This document shows positions 59,651 to 64,000 of a stretch of DNA of 64,000 nt, piece by piece (position 1 is the first letter of the stretch; every line of letters starts with the position of its first letter). The notes below the pieces were generated by a model. The model did no database searches and had not been told where the DNA came from. It saw only the letters and a list, made by a program, of their open reading frames with translations. The stretch lies in assembly GCF_000276665.1 (NCBI RefSeq), contig NW_004955476.1:8268963-8332962 (forward strand), given 5' to 3'. The position numbers were made by a program, and so were the translations under genes. Source of the DNA: Chinchilla lanigera (taxonomy: Eukaryota; Chordata; Mammalia; Rodentia; Chinchillidae).

Positions 59651-60030
59651 AATGGTTTCCTTTCCCTCTCTGGAGAAGCTATCCCAGGCTTATTAGTGGC
59701 AACATGAGAAAGATAGCCTGATGAATTTTCCAGAAGAGAGAGAAAGAAGAAGGAAAAAATATATCAGATAATATCCACAGCTCTGAGCAGCAAATTCAAG
59801 CTTGGTCTGTCTCTCAGAGAAGGACACTTTCTGAGAGACAACCTAATAGGGCTCAGGACCCACAGCCTGGCTTCAGACAGGGAGTCTCCAAGGGAATGAG
59901 TCTGTAAAATTTTGATTTCCAGGTCCCATATCCAATTTGTAGTGTGCTCATTACCTTCAGTGGCATCTGTTCATTCTGCCTAGAATGGAGGCTATAACGT
60001 TTCTCCTGTAAATTTCCTTTGTCTCTGCAG

Positions 60031-60195
60031 CTCGGAGAGGAACTCTAGTACATGACAAGGACACTGCCAGACAGCGAGCTCAGGTCCTTGACTGCTCAAT
60101 AATTCTTTAAAACCCCAGAAATGCAACGGATCAACTCTTATTCCCTCATTCTTCTGCTGCTCTGCGGAGGGGTTTCTGGTTACTCATATCTAAGG
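60031..60195 (+). other. Candidate start exon with signal-peptide-like frame
   Basis: A strong acceptor (TTTCCTTTGTCTCTGCAG, ending 60030) precedes 60031. An ATG at 60121 (purine at -3) opens MQRINSYSLILLLLCGGVSG, which has the form of a secretory signal peptide: short polar start, Leu-rich core, small residues. The frame meets TAG at 60220-60222, then runs on, Cys-containing (DTCRISIFTKHCCRQ), to TGA at 60328-60330. An AAG|GTATCC donor-like site at 60195 would splice before the TAG. It could be the first coding exon of a secreted protein, a dead small-peptide gene, or chance. I recognise no family. Confidence 0.28.
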
Positions 60196-60330
60196 TATCC
60201 TGGGGGCTCAGGAGAGCTATAGGACCAGGACACATGCCGAATCAGCATCTTTACCAAGCACTGCTGCAGACAGAAAAGCCAATCCGGTAGTGATGAGCTA
60301 GGCTATGCTGTGCCAACAAATTCAGCCTGA

Positions 60331-60920
60331 AGTCTCCAGGATACAGTGCAACAAAAATTTCTCTCTGTGCTCATAAAGTCACATGTTCCTCTGCCTCAAG
60401 TAGTTTAACTCCAGCAGTGATTCACTGTCCTGACAGTTTCCATAAAATATCTGAGATGTTTGCATGCAGACATGACATAGGTTACCTTGTCCTGAACTCA
60501 GCTCATGGCTTCTTCACATTACAGGAGGTAGCAGGAGACAGAGTATGGGGAATGCATAAAAATTCAGTTTGCTATAAATGTCTCTGCTTGCTGACAACCA
60601 GTGCAGTGGAAATACACCTTTATCTGAATACAAAAACTTTTAGTGCTCTTTGCCTTATGTTTGAATTCCCATGGCGGCTCACAATGCCTGTTTAGATGCT
60701 ACTGAAAAACACCCATGACCTCAGGCTTGGCGGAGTTTGCTCTCTGTGAGGCAGAACCAGGGCTGAAGGTGATATGAGGGTTAGAAAGGGGAACCGCCTG
60801 TATAAAGTTAAAAATATCCCATGAAGGTTATTATTGAGAGATAGGATTTGCCTTTTGTCAGTGAAAAAAGTCTACCTTGGGGCTAATGTATGTTTTCACT
60901 TACATAGGGAAAGAGGGGAA
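60331..60920. other. Unassigned
   Basis: About 590 bp. The 92-aa plus frame at 60417-60695 has no domain I recognise. Confidence 0.4.
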
Positions 60921-61045
60921 GGCACACTGTGTCCTCTCTGAGCATCCCATCTTTCATAGCAAACAAGCTGAGATTCACGAGATACCCTTCCAACTGTGTC
61001 ACAACTGGAAGCCAACCGCTCATTCTAGGTCTGAGAACAGGCTCC
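60921..61045 (+). repeat. Diverged duplicate segment, copy 2
   Basis: GCACACTGTGTCCTCTCTG, CCCATCTTTCATAGCAAACA and CCTTCCAACTGTGTCACAAC align with 58681-58840 with a gap of about 25-30 bases. Confidence 0.45.
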
Positions 61046-62024
61046 AAGCCCAATTATTCTTTCCCAGGGAAATGGTGATATGGTCTGATGTGAATCATTA
61101 GCATCCCCAAGTACATGGGGAAGGGAAGGGAGCTTGTCTTCCACCCTGCACTGGTATGACTTTCAATCTGTGAACCTCAGGCTCTTATCTGAGTGATCCA
61201 AAATGTTTTCAAGGCAAATAAGCCAGAAAAGAGTTGAAGGGTTAGGAAGCAATCAAAGCCAGAATAGGGGCATTTGGACAAAGTGCTCTAGATTATTGTA
61301 GTTAGGAATTTCATTTCTTCTTAATGCATGTACAGAAAAGGAAGGTCATTTGAAGTCACTGGGAATGGTTAAGAACATTGCATACTTTTGGCAAAAAGAT
61401 GGTTAGCTAAACAAGGGATAAGGACTACCTGAACTCCTGTGAATGAGAGGAAGGTACTCTAAAAAGGCCTGGACAGCCAGCTCAGGACTGGGAGACTGAA
61501 CCTCCTTACACTGTTGTGACACAACTTATCATATGTATGACATCCAATCTATGACACAATCTTCCCCAGGCACCTACATTCCTCCTCCTGGGGACAGTAT
61601 GCATTCCTGCAGAGAGTTATGCAGCAGAAAAAACGAGCTGTGTTTTGTGGGATGGAAAATGGTAATGGTCACAGAAGGAATTGGGGTCCTGAAGGGAAGG
61701 ACAGGTATGAGAAAGGCAGCAGCAATACTGAGGTGCTTCTCTTCTGGAACTGACCCAACCAATTTTACTGGAGCCCATAGTGGTGCTGGTGGTTATACCA
61801 CAGAAAAATAAGAAGGGAGAGAGAATGATTCAGGAGGACTAGTGCCACAGCATGAGTCCCAAGATCTCAACAAATCTGAACTTGTAGTGCTGTAACGATA
61901 AAAGACTGATTTATTCCATTACCATTCTCCTAGGGCATGCAGAAAAACAGGAAACCAGAGGAATGACAAGATGCTCCTATGGTGACTTGCAGTACAATGG
62001 GCTTCCATTGAGACTCCTCAGTAA
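61046..62024. other. No recognised gene
   Basis: About 980 bp. The 92-aa plus frame (61533-61811) is Gly/Ser/Thr-rich with no known domain. Confidence 0.4.
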
Positions 62025-62390
62025 CTAAGACAAGGAATCAAAAAGTACCCATTAGCACATGAATGGATCAAGAAACTCATACATATACAGAGTAGGAAGC
62101 TATTCTTCCATGAAGAAGAGCGAGATCCTGTCATTTGCTGCAAAATGGATAGAACTGAAAGACATGATGTTAAGTGAAATAAATTAGACACAGACAGACA
62201 AATGCTTCATGTACTCTCTCATATGTGGGAGCTAAAAACAGACATGAAGGTAGGAAGGAGTTACTAGACATTAGGAAGGGTATGGAGAGGGAACAGTAGA
62301 GAGAATCAGAGCATGCTTTGTGCATGTATAGAAATATCTCCAGTCACCCCATTAATATGTACAAATAACATATGTTAATACACTTGTTAA
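62025..62390 (+). mobile_element. 5'-truncated L1 3' end
   Basis: CACATGAATGGATCAAGAAA, GATCCTGTCATTTGCTGCAA, AATGGATAGAACTGAAAGAC, GTTAAGTGAAATAAATTAGA and CTCTCATATGTGGGAGCTAA are typical of the L1 ORF2 end and 3' UTR. The 3' end (TAATATGTACAAATAACATA) differs from the other tails here. Confidence 0.88.
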
Positions 62391-62729
62391 GTAGTGATCT
62401 TCCTGATTTACAGAATGTTTAAGGAAGACTTTCCTGTAGTTGATTGTTCAAACTCTTTAAAGATCCATGTGTTCAAGGCTTCATCCAAAGATGGCACTAC
62501 TGGGGGATCAAGGACTTTTAGGGAGACAGAATCTTGTGGAAAATCCTTAGGTGATTGGAAGCATACCCACAACGAGATATTTGAGGGACCCTATCCATCC
62601 AACCTGTCTTTTGCTTACTGGGTTGTATTACAAGCAGCTCCGCTTTGTGTCACACCAGTTGGCACTCCCAACATAGGTCAAAAGCAAAGGATCCACTACA
62701 TCATGGACTGAAAGCTCTGCAGCACTGTG

Positions 62730-63440
62730 CCCAAATCCTTTTATTTCTTTTTATTTTTTTCAGATATCCACTCACATTTATTAGAATGACTATTATAAAA
62801 AAACAGAAACAAAAGATTAACAAATTTTGATAAGATTATATGGAAATTGGAACCTTTGGACTCTTCTTCTAGTCATCTAAAATAATTGCAAGCCTCTATC
62901 ATAGCACATTTCTTCAAAATATTATAAACAGAAATGCCATATTATCCAGTAATCCTGTTTCTGGATATTTATTCAAAAGAATTGGAATCAAGACCTTAAA
63001 AGATATTTTTACTTTTATTTTTTATAAAGCATTATTCATAATAGAAGGTATGAGGAAATCTAAATATCTACTGACAGATTAATTGATTAAAAAATTGTGT
63101 TAAATACATCCAACAGAATACTATGCATCCTGGGAACAGAAAGAAATTTTTCAGGAAACATAGAGGATAAACTAATATGAAGCAGTTATACAAGGTTAAA
63201 TACTATATGATTCCACTTACACATATATAAAAAGTAGTTAAACTCATAGAAACAGAGAATACAGTGGTGATTGTCAAAGTCTAGAGAAGGGAAAATGAGA
63301 ATTGATTTTCAACATGTGTAAATTTCATTTATGAAGATTAATAGGCTCTAGAGATCTATTGTTTAACATTGTGTCTATAGTTAACAATATGTTATTATAT
63401 GCTTACATTTAAAAAAGGCAAATTTGATCCTAAACATTTT
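62730..63440 (+). mobile_element. Old L1 3' end
   Basis: TATCATAGCACATTTCTTCA, CAGTAATCCTGTTTCTGGAT, TCAAAAGAATTGGAATCAAG, CAACAGAATACTATGCATCC, TGATTCCACTTACACATAT and CTATAGTTAACAATATG follow the ORF2 end and 3' UTR of old mammalian L1s. Confidence 0.8.
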
Positions 63441-63579
63441 CATCAGAGTCACAAAGAAGGAATAATATTTTTTCTCAACAGCCTGAGCAAGTATACTTAT
63501 TTTTGTTCTCTTTAAGAAATTACAATATCATGTCCATAACATTTTGTTTTTCACTTTTCCCATGGATAATAACACAGTC

Positions 63580-63690
63580 TGAAAAGCAAGGATTTTAGAG
63601 CCAGAAGATGTGGAATCATATCCGGACACTGTCACCTACAGTCTCTGTCGTTTTGATTAAAATGTATGCGTACCACAGACTTGTTTGTTT
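63580..63690 (+). repeat. MIR-like SINE fragment
   Basis: TTTTAGAGCCAGAAGATGTGG and CACTGTCACCTACAGTCTCTG resemble the MIR 5' half. Diverged. Confidence 0.4.
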
Positions 63691-63699
63691 ATCTGTAAT

Positions 63700-63880
63700 T
63701 TTTTTTTCTATTTTAAAAATAAAAGGAGGAAAACATTAACAGACAGACAACCTTTTACAAAATAGCAAAAGAACAGTGCAGACAATACAGAGTTACAAAC
63801 AAAGTGGTAGGAAATTTACAATGCTTGTTGTATTACATATTGATATCTTCAAAGTGGTTTCTCATGGAAACAGAGACATA
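63700..63880 (-). mobile_element. 5'-truncated L1 tail, same module as the large L1
   Basis: The reverse complement reads CACTTTGAAGATATCAATAT, ACAAGCATTGTAAATTTCCT, ACCACTTTGTTTGTAACTC and ends in an A-rich tract near 63700. It matches the tandem tail modules at 7803-8150. Confidence 0.65.
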
Positions 63881-64000
63881 CAATATTGATCAATAAAGCA
63901 CTCATTGACAGTTTCTTTCAGCAAAGAAATAGAAGACAGTGGAACAACTATGTTAACTTTCCTATATATACATACATAAAAAATTTCACCACAGTGCAAT

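Noticed and set aside
61533..61811. 92-aa plus frame
   Set aside because: No domain, overlapped by an opposite-strand frame, no exon signals.

Overview
This window looks like nuclear DNA from a placental mammal, almost certainly a rodent. It is AT-rich, has no dense coding, and is packed with interspersed repeats. The rodent call rests on tRNA-Ala/ID-type SINEs with A-rich tails (10381, 22817, 38658), a 7SL-derived B1-like SINE (43471) and a B1-ID composite SINE (19436). The ID copies share a 3' end running GGTACC..GAGAAAAACC into oligo-A, which does not look murine. A castorimorph or other non-murid rodent is my guess, and SINE subfamily typing would settle it.

Layout. 1-2578 has no gene I recognise, only a GC-richer island at 1240-1760. 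2579-8166 is L1 territory: an L1 tail with a second, inverted L1 tail inserted in it, then a nearly full-length but dead L1 (ORF1 and ORF2 remnants, tandem modules at both ends). 10-15 kb holds a minus-strand L1 tail, an ID SINE with a perfect target-site duplication, and a complete ERVL-MaLR-type provirus (12546-14588) with LTRs, primer-binding site, purine tract and 5-bp target repeat. 15-32 kb alternates low-interest sequence with MIRs, SINEs, microsatellites and many solitary MaLR/MLT1-like LTRs, one nested inside another. 36.9-43.6 kb carries an old L1 split by an LTR and a SINE, two copies of an old DNA-transposon-like element, an MLT1-like LTR and a B1 SINE. 43.6-52.7 kb is largely quiet. 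53-56 kb holds L1 pieces on the minus strand. 56.9-64 kb holds one LTR, MIRs, L1 tails and two possible exons (58033-58095 and 60031-60195).

I found no protein-coding gene that I can name. The longest open frames (162 aa at 25378-25866 minus, 137 aa at 58485-58898 plus, 124 aa at 10896-11270 plus) are near the length expected by chance in 64 kb and show no domain I recognise. The window is best read as intergenic or deep-intronic sequence whose structure comes from successive transposon insertions. The observations most worth checking are the two splice-flanked candidate exons near 58-60 kb, an exact 42-bp direct repeat at 15784/16599, repeated modules at both L1 ends, and hairpin-forming AT repeats at 24.1-24.3 kb.
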